Below are positions 17,053 to 28,055 of a DNA stretch of 64,000 bases, in pieces. The stretch spans positions 1 to 64,000 of the forward strand of contig CAYUSB010000006.1 of NCBI GenBank assembly GCA_964447205.1. The letters run 5' to 3'. A model generated the notes under the pieces. It was not told where the DNA came from. It did not search any database and worked only from the letters and a program-made list of their open reading frames with translations. The position numbers and the translations under genes are program-made. This stretch comes from JAEUKH01 sp964447205 (lineage in GTDB: Bacteria; Myxococcota_A; Polyangia; Polyangiales; Ga0077539). Positions within the stretch are counted from its first letter, which is position 1, and each line of letters opens with the position of its first letter.

Positions 17053-19362
17053 TCAATGCCAATCGCGCAGGATGACCACCCGCGGGCGGAGCTGCTGCTC
17101 ATAGACCACCCCCGCCACGAGGAGCCCCACCCCAAATCCCACCAGCCGGATCGACAGGGGGAGCACGTCCTGCAGGCGCACAAAATACTGGATCCACCCG
17201 TGAATCACGAGGCCCCCGACGCCCGCGAGGAACACCACCGCCCGACGCCCGACGAAGCCATACAGCGCCAGGGCCAGGGCGCACCCGAGGGCGGCCAGGG
17301 CCGGAGCCAGAGGGTCGAGGGTGGCCACCACCTGGAGGGTCAGGGCTCCGAGGAGGGAGAGCACCGCGGCGGCCTCCAGGAGGCGGTGGTGATCCCGGCG
17401 GACGCGGTCGGTGACGGCATACGCGGCCACGAGGAGCCCGCACCCGGTCGCCACGACGAGGCCCCACCACGGCCCCGCTTCGGACAGGTCGGTGGGCTCC
17501 GGGCGGGTGAGGAGCGCGGCGAGGCGTAGCCCCGGGACACAGAGCATGCCGGCGAGCCCCCCGAGGAGGGCCTCGGACTGCGCGGCAGGACGCTGTTGGA
17601 GCCGGGCCGACCGGAGGGTCCCTGCAACCACAAGGGCCCCGACGGCCACGGCAATCCCGGCCATCCCGAGGGTGTCGCGCACGAAGGCCTCCCCCGTCGG
17701 AACCACCATCACCAGCCCCCCCGCCACAAACAAGGCCACCGCCCCCAAGGGCCCCCCGGCCCGGGAGAGGACCGCGGCGCAGAGGGCCACCAGGTAGGGC
17801 CACAGGGCTCCGACCTCCCGATGGCTCTCGGGGTGGTTGTGCATCACCAGGACCCCGAGGCCCGCGCTGAGCACGGCCGCGAGACCCGCCGCGAGGCCGA
17901 GGGGACCGGCCAGGGCGTCGGGCCCGCGTCGGGTCGCCCCCGCCGCGAGGAGGCTATACCCCGCGGCAACAACGAGGGCGTACCCGGGAGGGCCCATCAC
18001 CGATCCGGTGTGCAGGTAGTCGCCCAGGGCTCCGAAGAAGACGCAGAGGTCGAGGGTGGCCACCACCGCGAGAGGAGCCGCCCGACGCCCCAGAGCGAGG
18101 GCGTAGGTCACCGCCGAGACCACGGCCCCGAGCACCGCCACGGGGCCCGAACCCCGGAGGTCGTGGCCCATGTGGATCCACTGGGCCCCGACGGTCCACA
18201 GGAGCTGACTCCCGAGGCCGACGAGGACGGCACCCCCGAGGGGAGCCTCCCGTCGTTCGGCGAGGGCCCCTCCGACGAAGGCCCCGGCCGTGAGGGCGGC
18301 GAGCAGCCCGAGGCGGCCCGGGTCTTCGAGGTGCGAGAAGGTGAAGGCGATGGCCACGGTGGCGAAGATCGCCGAGACCCCGCGGGCCACGACCACCCCG
18401 AGGTCGATCTTGAAGCGCTCGGCCAGGGCCCCAAGCCCAAAAGCCCCGGCGGACAGGGCCGCGAGCAAAAGGCCCCGACCGAGGACCCCCGCCTCGGACC
18501 ACCCGATCGACACGAGGAGCACCGTGCCCAGGAAGGTGATGAAGCCTCCCACGAGGAGGGTGAAGACCAGGACGGGCGAGGTCTCGCGGACGGGCCTCGA
18601 GGCCTGCGAACCATACGCGGGCCCTGGAGCGCTGGTTCGGTAGGGGGCGGTGTCGGCGGAGGCGGGCCGGGGGGCCAGGGCGGCGCGGGTGAGGGCCGCG
18701 GCGAGGGCCTCCATGGGCGGCCGGTGGGCGGCCACCGGATCGAGGCACTGGGCCAGGGTGCGGGCGAGCTCTCCGTGGGGACCGTCTTCGTACGCGGGCA
18801 GACCCACCCGACCGAGGGGGGCCGAGCCCGTGAGGGTCGCGAACACGACCGCGGCGAGGCTGTACACGTCCGAGGCAGGGCTGACCTCGGTTCCAAGAAC
18901 GACCTCGGGCGCGGCGAAGGCCACGGTGGCGACCGCGGCCCCTCCAGGGTGAAGACGGGCCCGCAGGAGGGCCCCGGGCGCAGACGCGCACCCAGGCGCG
19001 AGGACCACCACACCTCGGGTGGGGTCGTTCAGGAGGAGCTCGGGGCGGAGGTCGCCGTGAACCCGGTCGCAGCCGTGCACGACCGCGAGGGTGCGGGCCA
19101 CCCGGCCGAGGAGGCCCAGGAGGTCTCGCTCGGGCAGGCTCGCCGCGCTCCAGGGAGAGGCCCCGGAGAGGTCGGCGGCGTAGACGATCTCGTCGCCCAC
19201 GAGGGCAAACTCCACCACGGGGGCGTCGTCGGGCGCGAGGCCCAGGACGGGCGGGTGGGGCGCCCCGAAGGCGGCCCCGAGGGCAGGGCCGAGACCCGGG
19301 GGCAGGACCTCGTACGAGGCGGCCCCGTCGTGCCGAAGGGTTCCGCCGAAGGGAGGGGTCAT
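17053..19362 (-). CDS. Pseudokinase fused to a polytopic membrane domain
   Basis: A 769-aa membrane protein. The start ATG at 19362 overlaps the purD stop (ATGA), so the two genes are translationally coupled. Residues ~1-245 are a degenerate protein-kinase domain: VHGDLRPELLLND stands in for the HRDxxxxN loop, AAPEVVLGTEVSPASDVYSLAAVV resembles the APE/DxxSLG region, and PPMEALAAAL matches the end of a kinase. The Gly-rich loop, the VAIK-type Lys and the DFG motif are not recognisable, so it is probably catalytically dead. A Pro/Ala linker leads to roughly 16 hydrophobic segments up to the C-terminus (e.g. LLVGGFITFLGTVLLVSIGW). Function is unknown; a sensor or regulator role is an inference. 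Confidence 0.75.
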   Translation of the reverse strand: MTPPFGGTLRHDGAASYEVLPPGLGPALGAAFGAPHPPVLGLAPDDAPVVEFALVGDEIVYAADLSGASPWSAASLPERDLLGLLGRVARTLAVVHGCDRVHGDLRPELLLNDPTRGVVVLAPGCASAPGALLRARLHPGGAAVATVAFAAPEVVLGTEVSPASDVYSLAAVVFATLTGSAPLGRVGLPAYEDGPHGELARTLAQCLDPVAAHRPPMEALAAALTRAALAPRPASADTAPYRTSAPGPAYGSQASRPVRETSPVLVFTLLVGGFITFLGTVLLVSIGWSEAGVLGRGLLLAALSAGAFGLGALAERFKIDLGVVVARGVSAIFATVAIAFTFSHLEDPGRLGLLAALTAGAFVGGALAERREAPLGGAVLVGLGSQLLWTVGAQWIHMGHDLRGSGPVAVLGAVVSAVTYALALGRRAAPLAVVATLDLCVFFGALGDYLHTGSVMGPPGYALVVAAGYSLLAAGATRRGPDALAGPLGLAAGLAAVLSAGLGVLVMHNHPESHREVGALWPYLVALCAAVLSRAGGPLGAVALFVAGGLVMVVPTGEAFVRDTLGMAGIAVAVGALVVAGTLRSARLQQRPAAQSEALLGGLAGMLCVPGLRLAALLTRPEPTDLSEAGPWWGLVVATGCGLLVAAYAVTDRVRRDHHRLLEAAAVLSLLGALTLQVVATLDPLAPALAALGCALALALYGFVGRRAVVFLAGVGGLVIHGWIQYFVRLQDVLPLSIRLVGFGVGLLVAGVVYEQQLRPRVVILRDWH

Positions 19363-20654
19363 CCCGCGGCTCCCTCCCGGTCCATCGCCCGGGCGGCGAT
19401 GTCGGTGCGGACCTGGGCCCCCGGCCACCCGATGCAGGCCACCCCCGCGTAGGCACGGGCCCGGGCCTCAGCTACGGTCGCGCCGCGGCCGACAACATTG
19501 AGCACCCGCCCCCCGGCGCTCCGCAGAGTCCCGTTGGGGTCGCGCCGGGTGCCCGCGTGAAACACCGTGACCCCCTCCAGGGCCTCGGCCTCGTCAATCC
19601 CCTGGACGATCTCTCCCGTCACGGGGGTCCCGGGATACCCCGGGGCCGCGAGGACCACACACACGCTCGGGTCGTCGTGCCAGGACACGGCCTCGGCGTC
19701 GAGCCGCCCCGTGGCGGCCGCGTACAGAAGCCCCGCGAGGTCGCCCCGGACCCGCACCATCAACGCCTGGCACTCCGGGTCGCCAAAACGCACGTTGTAC
19801 TCCAGGAGCTTCGGCCCCCCCGCGGTGAGCATCACCCCCGCATACAGAACCCCCCGGAAGGGCGTCCCCGCGGCGTGGAGGGCACGGAGGGTGGGGGTGA
19901 CAAACGTGTCCATGAGGGCCGCGACCAGGGCCGGGGTCTCGCGGGGGTGCGGGGTGACGGCCCCCATCCCGCCCGTGTTGGGGCCGGTGTCGCCGTCGCC
20001 GAGGCGCTTGTGGTCCATGGCCGTGGCCAGAAACCGGGCCCGAACCCCATCGCACAGCGCGAAGAGCGACAGCTCCTCGCCGTCGAGAAACTCCTCCACC
20101 ACCAGGCTCGCCCCCGCGTCGCCAAAACGCTTCTCTACGAGGGCCTCGTGTACGGCAGCCTCGGCCTCGGGCAGGGTGTGGGCCACGGTCACCCCCTTGC
20201 CTGCCGCCAGGCCGTCGGCCTTCACCACGATGGGGGCCCCGCGGGCCCGGATCCACGCAATGGCCGCCGCGGGGTCGGTGAAGCGCCCATAGCCCGCGGT
20301 GGCGATGCCCTCGCGGGCGCAGAGGTCTTTGACGAAGCCCTTGGAGGCCTCCAGGGCCGCCGCCGCGGCGCTCGGGCCGAGCACCGCGATCCCCTCTCGG
20401 GCCAGGGCGTCGGCGAGGCCCGCCACCAGGGCCCCCTCGGGGCCCACCACCACCAGCTCCACGAGCTCACGCAGGCACAAGGCCACGAGCCCCTCCACGT
20501 CGTCCGCGGCCACCGGACAACACCGGGCCAACGGGGCCATGCCCGGATTGCCCGGAGCCACGAGGAGTTCGCCGCACGAGGCCGAGCGGCTCAGGGCCCA
20601 CACCAGGGCGTGCTCGCGGCCGCCCCCTCCCACCACCAGGATCGTTCGCGTCAC
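19359..20654 (-). CDS. purD: Phosphoribosylamine-glycine ligase
   Basis: PurD joins phosphoribosylamine and glycine to form GAR, the second step of de novo purine synthesis. The 431-aa product has the N-terminal ILVVGGGGREHALVWAL, GNPG, VVGPEGALVAGLAD, and ATP-grasp motifs APIVVKADGLAAGKGV, EEFLDGEELSLFAL, DHKRLGDGDTGPNTGGMGA and EYNVRFGDPECQALM, so it is complete and canonical in length. The start is a GTG at 20654 (VTRTILVVGGG); upstream frame sequence is not protein-like. Its stop overlaps the start of the pseudokinase/membrane gene, an unusual partner for purD. Confidence 0.95.
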   Translation of the reverse strand: MTRTILVVGGGGREHALVWALSRSASCGELLVAPGNPGMAPLARCCPVAADDVEGLVALCLRELVELVVVGPEGALVAGLADALAREGIAVLGPSAAAAALEASKGFVKDLCAREGIATAGYGRFTDPAAAIAWIRARGAPIVVKADGLAAGKGVTVAHTLPEAEAAVHEALVEKRFGDAGASLVVEEFLDGEELSLFALCDGVRARFLATAMDHKRLGDGDTGPNTGGMGAVTPHPRETPALVAALMDTFVTPTLRALHAAGTPFRGVLYAGVMLTAGGPKLLEYNVRFGDPECQALMVRVRGDLAGLLYAAATGRLDAEAVSWHDDPSVCVVLAAPGYPGTPVTGEIVQGIDEAEALEGVTVFHAGTRRDPNGTLRSAGGRVLNVVGRGATVAEARARAYAGVACIGWPGAQVRTDIAARAMDREGAAG

Positions 20655-20717
20655 AGGAGAAGTGTCTAGCACGGCCTGCACTTCGCAGAAGGTCCCGATG
20701 CGGTAGAGTGCCGCCCG

Positions 20718-21155
20718 ATGCGAGGGATGGCCACCACGACCCCGAAGGGCAAGACCCGGAGACCCTACGGGCTCCTCTTCGCCCTCTGCTGCGCCCTGTG
20801 TTGGGCCCTGGGGATGGGGGTTCCCGCGGCCTCGGCCCACCCCCTGCCCGTGACCACGACGGCCCTGCTGGCCCAACACACCGGGGGCTCCTTCGGCGGG
20901 AGCAACTGGGGGAGCGGCTCTGCGCCGAGCCGACCGAGCAGCTCGGGCTCGTACGGGGGCTCGTACAGTCGGCCGTCGGGCTCGTACGGGGGCTCGTACG
21001 GAGGCTCGTACGGGGGCTCGTCGCGGAGCAGCGACGGCGACGGAGGCGGCCTGGCCTTTCTGTACCTGCTCTATCTGGCCTTCAGCGTGCACCCGCTCCT
21101 GGGGTTCGCGGTGTTGGGGGTGGGGCTCTTGTTCTTCTGGATGCGGTCGAGCTGA
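20718..21155 (+). CDS. Gly/Ser/Tyr-rich membrane-anchored protein
   Basis: A 145-aa protein. The basic N-terminus and hydrophobic segment end at AASAHP, a likely Sec cleavage site. Residues ~55-110 are a low-complexity Gly/Ser/Tyr stretch (repeats of GSYGGSY) encoded by near-identical 12-bp units. The last ~40 residues form one strong transmembrane segment (LAFLYLLYLAFSVHPLLGFAVLGVGLLFFW) ending MRSS. The layout recalls the N-terminal part of DUF1517-type membrane proteins, but the domain that follows in that family is absent. It is first of a three-gene cluster of small membrane proteins. Confidence 0.7.
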   Translation: MRGMATTTPKGKTRRPYGLLFALCCALCWALGMGVPAASAHPLPVTTTALLAQHTGGSFGGSNWGSGSAPSRPSSSGSYGGSYSRPSGSYGGSYGGSYGGSSRSSDGDGGGLAFLYLLYLAFSVHPLLGFAVLGVGLLFFWMRSS

Positions 21156-21163
21156 GGGTGGCG

Positions 21164-21568
21164 ATGGGTGCGTACGAGTTTGGCGCGGCCGACGAGGCCA
21201 TCTTCCTCCGCCTGGCCTCCTCCACCCGGGTCATGGCCTTCGCGGGCCTCGCCCTGACGGCCCTCCTCCTCGTCGCAGGGGGCGTCGGGCTCGTGCACCC
21301 GCCCGCCTACCTCCCGCCCCGCCTCGGCCCCGCCCTCGGGGCCCTCCTCCTGCTCGGGGCCCCCCCCGCCGCCTACGCCTCCTGGCGCCTCAAGGCAGCC
21401 TCCGCCGAGCTCGGGCGCGTGGTCAGCACCTCCGGCCGCGACGTGCCCCTCGCCGTGGCCGCTGGGGCCGCCCTGCGCGACGCGTTTCGAGCCCTGGCCG
21501 TGATGCTCCTCCTCCACGTCGGGGTCGCCCTGACGGTGCTGGCCCTCGGGCTCCCGCGGGGGGCGTGA
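21164..21568 (+). CDS. Small membrane protein, paralogue of next gene
   Basis: A 134-aa protein beginning 8 bp after the previous stop (GTG at 21158 is an alternative). It has two hydrophobic segments near the N-terminus, a charged/amphipathic linker WRLKAASAELGRVVSTSGRD, and a third hydrophobic C-terminal segment (LLLHVGVALTVLALGL). It aligns end to end with the product of the next gene (the S.S.G.DVP motif and a following RAL/RVL helix), so the two arose by tandem duplication. No known family recognised. Confidence 0.75.
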   Translation: MGAYEFGAADEAIFLRLASSTRVMAFAGLALTALLLVAGGVGLVHPPAYLPPRLGPALGALLLLGAPPAAYASWRLKAASAELGRVVSTSGRDVPLAVAAGAALRDAFRALAVMLLLHVGVALTVLALGLPRGA

Positions 21569-21575
21569 AGACACC

Positions 21576-22001
21576 ATGACCGACCCCTCCCCTGCGCCCC
21601 CGGGCCACGAGTTTTCCCCTGAAGACGCTGCGGTCTTCGCCGACCTGGGGCGTTGGGTGAAGCGGGCGGGGGTCCTCCTCGGGGCCCTGTCCGTCCTGTC
21701 CGCGGCCCTCGCGGTCGAGGCCTGGTGGGCCCTGTGGCTCCGGGGCCCGCCAGGGGCCTTCCTGGGGGTCCTCGGGCTCGCGGGGTGGGTCCTGGCCGCG
21801 GTCCTGGGCTTCACGGGCTGGCGCCTCGGTCGGGCCTCGGCCCGCCTGCGGTCGGTCGACACCAGCGCCGGCGAGGATGTGCCCCACCTGATGGCCGCCC
21901 TCGGCGGGGTGTGCCTGTCGTTTCGGGTGCTGCAACGGGCCGCCGTGGCCGCCGTGGCCCTCGGGCTCCTGGCCTTCATCACCCACCACGGTCATGGCTG
22001 A
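21576..22001 (+). CDS. Small membrane protein, paralogue of previous gene
   Basis: A 141-aa protein, 7 bp after the preceding gene. Two transmembrane segments (VLLGALSVLSAALAVEAWWA; GWVLAAVLGFTGW), the loop WRLGRASARLRSVDTSAGED, and a last hydrophobic helix (AAVAAVALGLLAFI) repeat the plan of its neighbour. It ends with HHGHG. The function of the pair is unknown. Relatives with a linker of this kind could form small complexes in the inner membrane. Confidence 0.75.
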   Translation: MTDPSPAPPGHEFSPEDAAVFADLGRWVKRAGVLLGALSVLSAALAVEAWWALWLRGPPGAFLGVLGLAGWVLAAVLGFTGWRLGRASARLRSVDTSAGEDVPHLMAALGGVCLSFRVLQRAAVAAVALGLLAFITHHGHG

Positions 22002-22085
22002 CCGGGGGTCAGCTGTCACCGCCCCCGACTCCCTGTCGTAAGGCCCTCTGACCGCACAACACCCCTCCCCCGAGGTCATGGCCCC

Positions 22086-22625
22086 ATGTCCACTCCCCTG
22101 CTCCGCCGCGAGGCCCTCGCGCTGCTCCTGGTCGCCGCCTGCACCCGCGCGCGGGCTCAACCCGCCCCCGCCCCCGCGCCACGCGCAGGCGGTGACAGCG
22201 GGCCCGTCGGCCCCGACGGATGGCCCCCCGTGGGATCGCGGTTCACCCTGTCCGAGGCGGCATGGCGGGCCCGCCTGACCCCCATGCAGTACGAGGTCTT
22301 GCGCGAACACGGGACCGAGCGGGCCTTCACCGGGGCCTACGCCAGCCACCACGCCGCGGGCACCTACGCCTGCGCCGGGTGCGGGGCCCCCCTCTTCGCC
22401 AGCGAGGCCAAGTTTGACTCAGGCACCGGCTGGCCCAGCTTCACCCGCCCCTTCGCCCCCGGCCGCGTCTCCGAACACCGGGACTCCGCCTACGGGATGG
22501 TGCGCACCGAGGTGCGTTGTGCACGCTGCGACGGCCACCTCGGCCACGTCTTCGACGACGGCCCGGCCCCCACGGGCCTGCGCTACTGCATCAACTCCGC
22601 GGCGCTGACCTTCCGCCCGCGCTGA
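22086..22625 (+). CDS. msrB: Peptide-methionine (R)-S-oxide reductase, exported
   Basis: MsrB reduces methionine-R-sulfoxide in proteins. The 179-aa product has an N-terminal signal with RR at residues 7-8 and a lipobox-like VAAC (Cys19), so it is likely a periplasmic or envelope lipoprotein. The catalytic domain shows GTYACAGCGAPLFAS and VRCARCDGHLGHVF (two CxxC zinc pairs), GTGWPSF, and the catalytic Cys in RYCINSAAL. All key residues are present. It lies about 90 bp upstream of clpB on the same strand. Together the two genes give an envelope and cytoplasmic protein-repair pair. Confidence 0.93.
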   Translation: MSTPLLRREALALLLVAACTRARAQPAPAPAPRAGGDSGPVGPDGWPPVGSRFTLSEAAWRARLTPMQYEVLREHGTERAFTGAYASHHAAGTYACAGCGAPLFASEAKFDSGTGWPSFTRPFAPGRVSEHRDSAYGMVRTEVRCARCDGHLGHVFDDGPAPTGLRYCINSAALTFRPR

Positions 22626-22712
22626 CGCACAAAACCTTCCGAGGGCTCTTTGACGCTGGCAAGGGAGGTGCTTACGGTCCCTCCCGACGGCGAGAAAGGA
22701 CCTGAGGTTGAC

Positions 22713-25298
<2,586 letters not shown>

Positions 25299-25334
25299 GG
25301 GCCGAGAGGGGGGTGGGCGACGAGCGGCGAGAGT

Positions 25335-25612
25335 CGGAAACCGCCAGGGCGCAAGGGTCGCAAGGGCCGCAAGGTTGTGTGGGTCGGAGCGCGGCGTGAG
25401 CATCTCGGCGGATCGCGGACGACATCGCCTCTCGGCAACGCGGCGACCTTCGCCTGCCCGCTACCCCCACAAAACCTTCTGGCCCTTGCGACCCAATGCG
25501 CCCTTGCGGCTTCGCTGCCCGCTGCCCCCCCAAATCCTTCTGGCCCTTGCGGCCCTTGCGCCCTTGCGGCTTCGCTGCCCGCTGCCCGCTGCCCGCTGCC
25601 CGTCGCCCCCGC
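25335..25612. repeat. Long palindromic intergenic repeat, copy B
   Basis: Same family as copy A, between convergent clpB and the metallo-beta-lactamase-fold gene. The left arm is at about 25337-25374 (GAAACCGCCAGGGCGCAAGG...). The core at about 25375-25474 is nearly the reverse complement of copy A's core (GAGCATCTCGGCGGATCGCG). Two tandem right arms (CCTTCTGGCCCTTGCG...) follow at about 25482-25525 and 25546-25580, then runs of GCCCGCT. The core is thus inverted relative to copy A. No gene is visible in 25299-25623. Confidence 0.85.
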
Positions 25613-25623
25613 GCCCCCAGGAG

Positions 25624-26496
25624 TCACACGGCCAGGCCGTCGAGGGTGGGCCAGGTCTCGGCGCAGTGAAACCGCCCCTTGTCGTCGCGGGCCACCCGGC
25701 CCATGGCCACCGACGGGTCGTGCGTAAAAAACAGCCGCCCCCGCCGCGCGAGGAGATCGGTCAAGAGCCCTGACTTCTCGTCGATCAGCCGCTCGGGAGC
25801 CCGGTCGTACCCCATCGTCACCGGCAGATGCACCCACGGAACCCCCGGGATCAGGTCGGCCGCAAACACGATGGGCCCCTCCTCCGACGGAACCTCCGCC
25901 AGCATCAACCCCGGGGTGTGCCCCTCCGAACGATGCAGGCCGTAGTCCTCGCCGAGCACCGCCGAGGTCGCTCCCTCCTCCACCACCTCCAGGCGCCCGG
26001 AGGCCTCCAGCAGGGGCTGCAAGGCCGGGATGTACGAGGCCCGGTCGCGGGGGTGGGGGTGGCAGGCCCGCTCCCAGGCGGCCCGCCCGACCACGTAGCG
26101 GGCATTGGGGAAGAGCAGGGCAGGGGCCTCGGTCGCGCTCCAGGGGGTCAGCAGGCCCCCCGCGTGGTCGAAGTGCAGGTGAGACAGAACCACCACGTCG
26201 ACGGCCGTGTGCGGGGCGTCGAGGGCCGCGAGGCGGTCGAGCAGGGTGTGCCCCTCGTCCTCGACCCCGAACCGGGCGCGGAGGGCGGGCTCGAAGAAGG
26301 CCCCGATCCCCGTCTCGAAGAGGATGCGCCGCCCCGAGGGCTCGACCACCAGCATCGACCGACACGCCAGGGGGATGCGGTGTTCGGCGTCGGGCGTGAT
26401 CCACCGCGACCACAGGGCCCGCGGAACATTGCCAAACATCGCGCCCCCGTCGAGGCGCTGCCGATTGCCCTCTACCGACCAGACCCTGCGTCGCAT
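25624..26496 (-). CDS. Metallo-beta-lactamase-fold hydrolase
   Basis: A 290-aa cytoplasmic hydrolase with the motif SHLHFDHAGG (His106, His108, Asp110, His111), RSEGHTPGLM, FAADLIPG and FTHDPSVAM, covering the two-metal site of the superfamily. The overall layout (N-terminal MLVVEPSGRRILFETGIG, ALQPLLEASGRLEVV) resembles the broad quorum-quenching lactonase / MBL-fold group, but the substrate is not predictable. No signal peptide is seen. It shares the minus strand with the amidase gene immediately upstream (30 bp gap), so co-transcription is likely. Confidence 0.85.
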   Translation of the reverse strand: MRRRVWSVEGNRQRLDGGAMFGNVPRALWSRWITPDAEHRIPLACRSMLVVEPSGRRILFETGIGAFFEPALRARFGVEDEGHTLLDRLAALDAPHTAVDVVVLSHLHFDHAGGLLTPWSATEAPALLFPNARYVVGRAAWERACHPHPRDRASYIPALQPLLEASGRLEVVEEGATSAVLGEDYGLHRSEGHTPGLMLAEVPSEEGPIVFAADLIPGVPWVHLPVTMGYDRAPERLIDEKSGLLTDLLARRGRLFFTHDPSVAMGRVARDDKGRFHCAETWPTLDGLAV

Positions 26497-26525
26497 GAGG
26501 CCATGTTGGGGCGCCCGGGCGGGGG

Positions 26526-28007
26526 TTACAACCCCGGTCGTCGCCCCGCCCAGGGCACCGTGGCCTCGAGCTGCCCCGCGAGCCGCAGGAGGGTGGCCTC
26601 GTCACCAAAGCGCCCCACCCACTGAACCCCCACCGGCAATCCGTCCGCCGTCTGGTGCAGGGGCACGCTCATGGCAGGCTGGCCCGTCATGTTGAAGAGC
26701 ATGGTGTTGGGGGTGCGCTCCAGGGCTCTGCCCGCGAGCGACTCCAGGGTCTTGACCAGGGCCGCCCGGGCCGGAACCCGCCGCAACACCCGCAGCCCCA
26801 GGGCCTCGTGGGGCTTGAGGGCCAGCTCGCCCACCCGGGCCGGAGGGTACGCCAGGGTGGGCGTGGCGAGCACGTCGAAGTCCACGAACATCGCCCCCAT
26901 CGCCCGGCAGGCCTGAGCGACGTGGGTGCGGGCCCGCTCCAGCTCGGCCGCCGACAGGGCCCGGCCCACCTGCCCGAGGAACCACGTGGTGGGCTCGAAG
27001 TCGTCGGGGGAGACCTCCCGTCCCGCGAGCCGTGCGGCGTCCTCGATGGCCACGGCCGTACACGCCGCGATGACGGTGAGATACGCCAGACGCAGGGCCT
27101 CGCGATCGACCGGGAGGGTCACCTCCACCACGTCGTGCCCGAGACCCCGGAGGGTGTGCATGGCCTGGGAGAGGGCCTCAATGCACTCCGGGTGGGTCCC
27201 CTCCCCAAGGATCGACCGGGCCGTAAAGGCCACCCGCAGCCGCCCCGGGTCGCGCCCCACCTCGTCGGCGAAGGGTCCCGCGGGCGGAGCGATCACATAC
27301 GGGGCTCCGGGGTCGGCCCCGTGGGTCGCGTCGAGCAGGGCCGCCGAGTCCCGCACCGTACGCGACACCACATGCGGAACGACAAACCCGTGCCACCCCT
27401 CCCCCACGTCGGGCCCGAGGGGCATCCTCCCGCGGGTGGGCTTGAGCCCGAAGAGACCACACGCCGAAGCCGGAATCCGGATCGACCCGCCCCCGTCCCC
27501 CGCATGGGCCGCCGGAACGATCCCTGCCGCCACCGCCGCCGCCGAACCTCCGCTGGAGCCTCCGGGGGTGTGGTCGAGGCTCCAGGGGTTGCGGGTGGGG
27601 CCGTGGAGGGCGGGTTCGGTCACGCCGAGGAGGCCAAACTCGGGGGTGTTGGTCTTGCCGAAGATCACCAGGCCCGCGGCCCGGTAGCGGGCGAAGAGGG
27701 CGCTGTCGTGTGGGGCCACGTACCCCCGCAAACACCGGGAGCCGGCGTTGTAGGGGGCGCCCCCGAGGGTTCCGTCAAGGTCCTTGACCAGAAACGGGAC
27801 GCCCTGAAAGATCCCCTCGGGCAGGGTCCCGGCGGCCTCTCGGCGGGCCTGCGCGTCGAGCCTGTGGATGATGGCCCCGATTTGTGGGTTGACGGCCCCG
27901 GCCCGGGCCAGGGCGACCTCGAGGAGCTCGCTCGGGGTGACCTCTCCGCGGCGCACGAGGCCCGCGAGAGAGACGGCGTCGTGGGCGACGTACTCGTCGT
28001 AGCGCAT
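26526..28007 (-). CDS. Amidase signature family enzyme
   Basis: A 493-aa amidase-signature hydrolase that cleaves amide bonds through a Ser-cisSer-Lys triad. The catalytic Lys75 lies in PFLVKDLDG, the Gly/Ser motif is HTPGGSSGGSAAAVAAG (cis-Ser ~151-152), and the nucleophile Ser is in GDGGGSIRIPAS (~175), followed by GLFGLKPTRGR. Length and C-terminal pattern (NMTGQPAMSVPLHQTADGLPVGVQWVG split across a loop) fit the family. GatA is unlikely, because no gatB/gatC lie nearby. Specificity cannot be assigned. The gene lies between arsS and the MBL-fold gene on the minus strand. Confidence 0.9.
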   Translation of the reverse strand: MRYDEYVAHDAVSLAGLVRRGEVTPSELLEVALARAGAVNPQIGAIIHRLDAQARREAAGTLPEGIFQGVPFLVKDLDGTLGGAPYNAGSRCLRGYVAPHDSALFARYRAAGLVIFGKTNTPEFGLLGVTEPALHGPTRNPWSLDHTPGGSSGGSAAAVAAGIVPAAHAGDGGGSIRIPASACGLFGLKPTRGRMPLGPDVGEGWHGFVVPHVVSRTVRDSAALLDATHGADPGAPYVIAPPAGPFADEVGRDPGRLRVAFTARSILGEGTHPECIEALSQAMHTLRGLGHDVVEVTLPVDREALRLAYLTVIAACTAVAIEDAARLAGREVSPDDFEPTTWFLGQVGRALSAAELERARTHVAQACRAMGAMFVDFDVLATPTLAYPPARVGELALKPHEALGLRVLRRVPARAALVKTLESLAGRALERTPNTMLFNMTGQPAMSVPLHQTADGLPVGVQWVGRFGDEATLLRLAGQLEATVPWAGRRPGL

Positions 28008-28055
28008 GGCCGGAGTCTCTCACACCGGCCGACCCACGCGCCCCTCCGAACTCCC

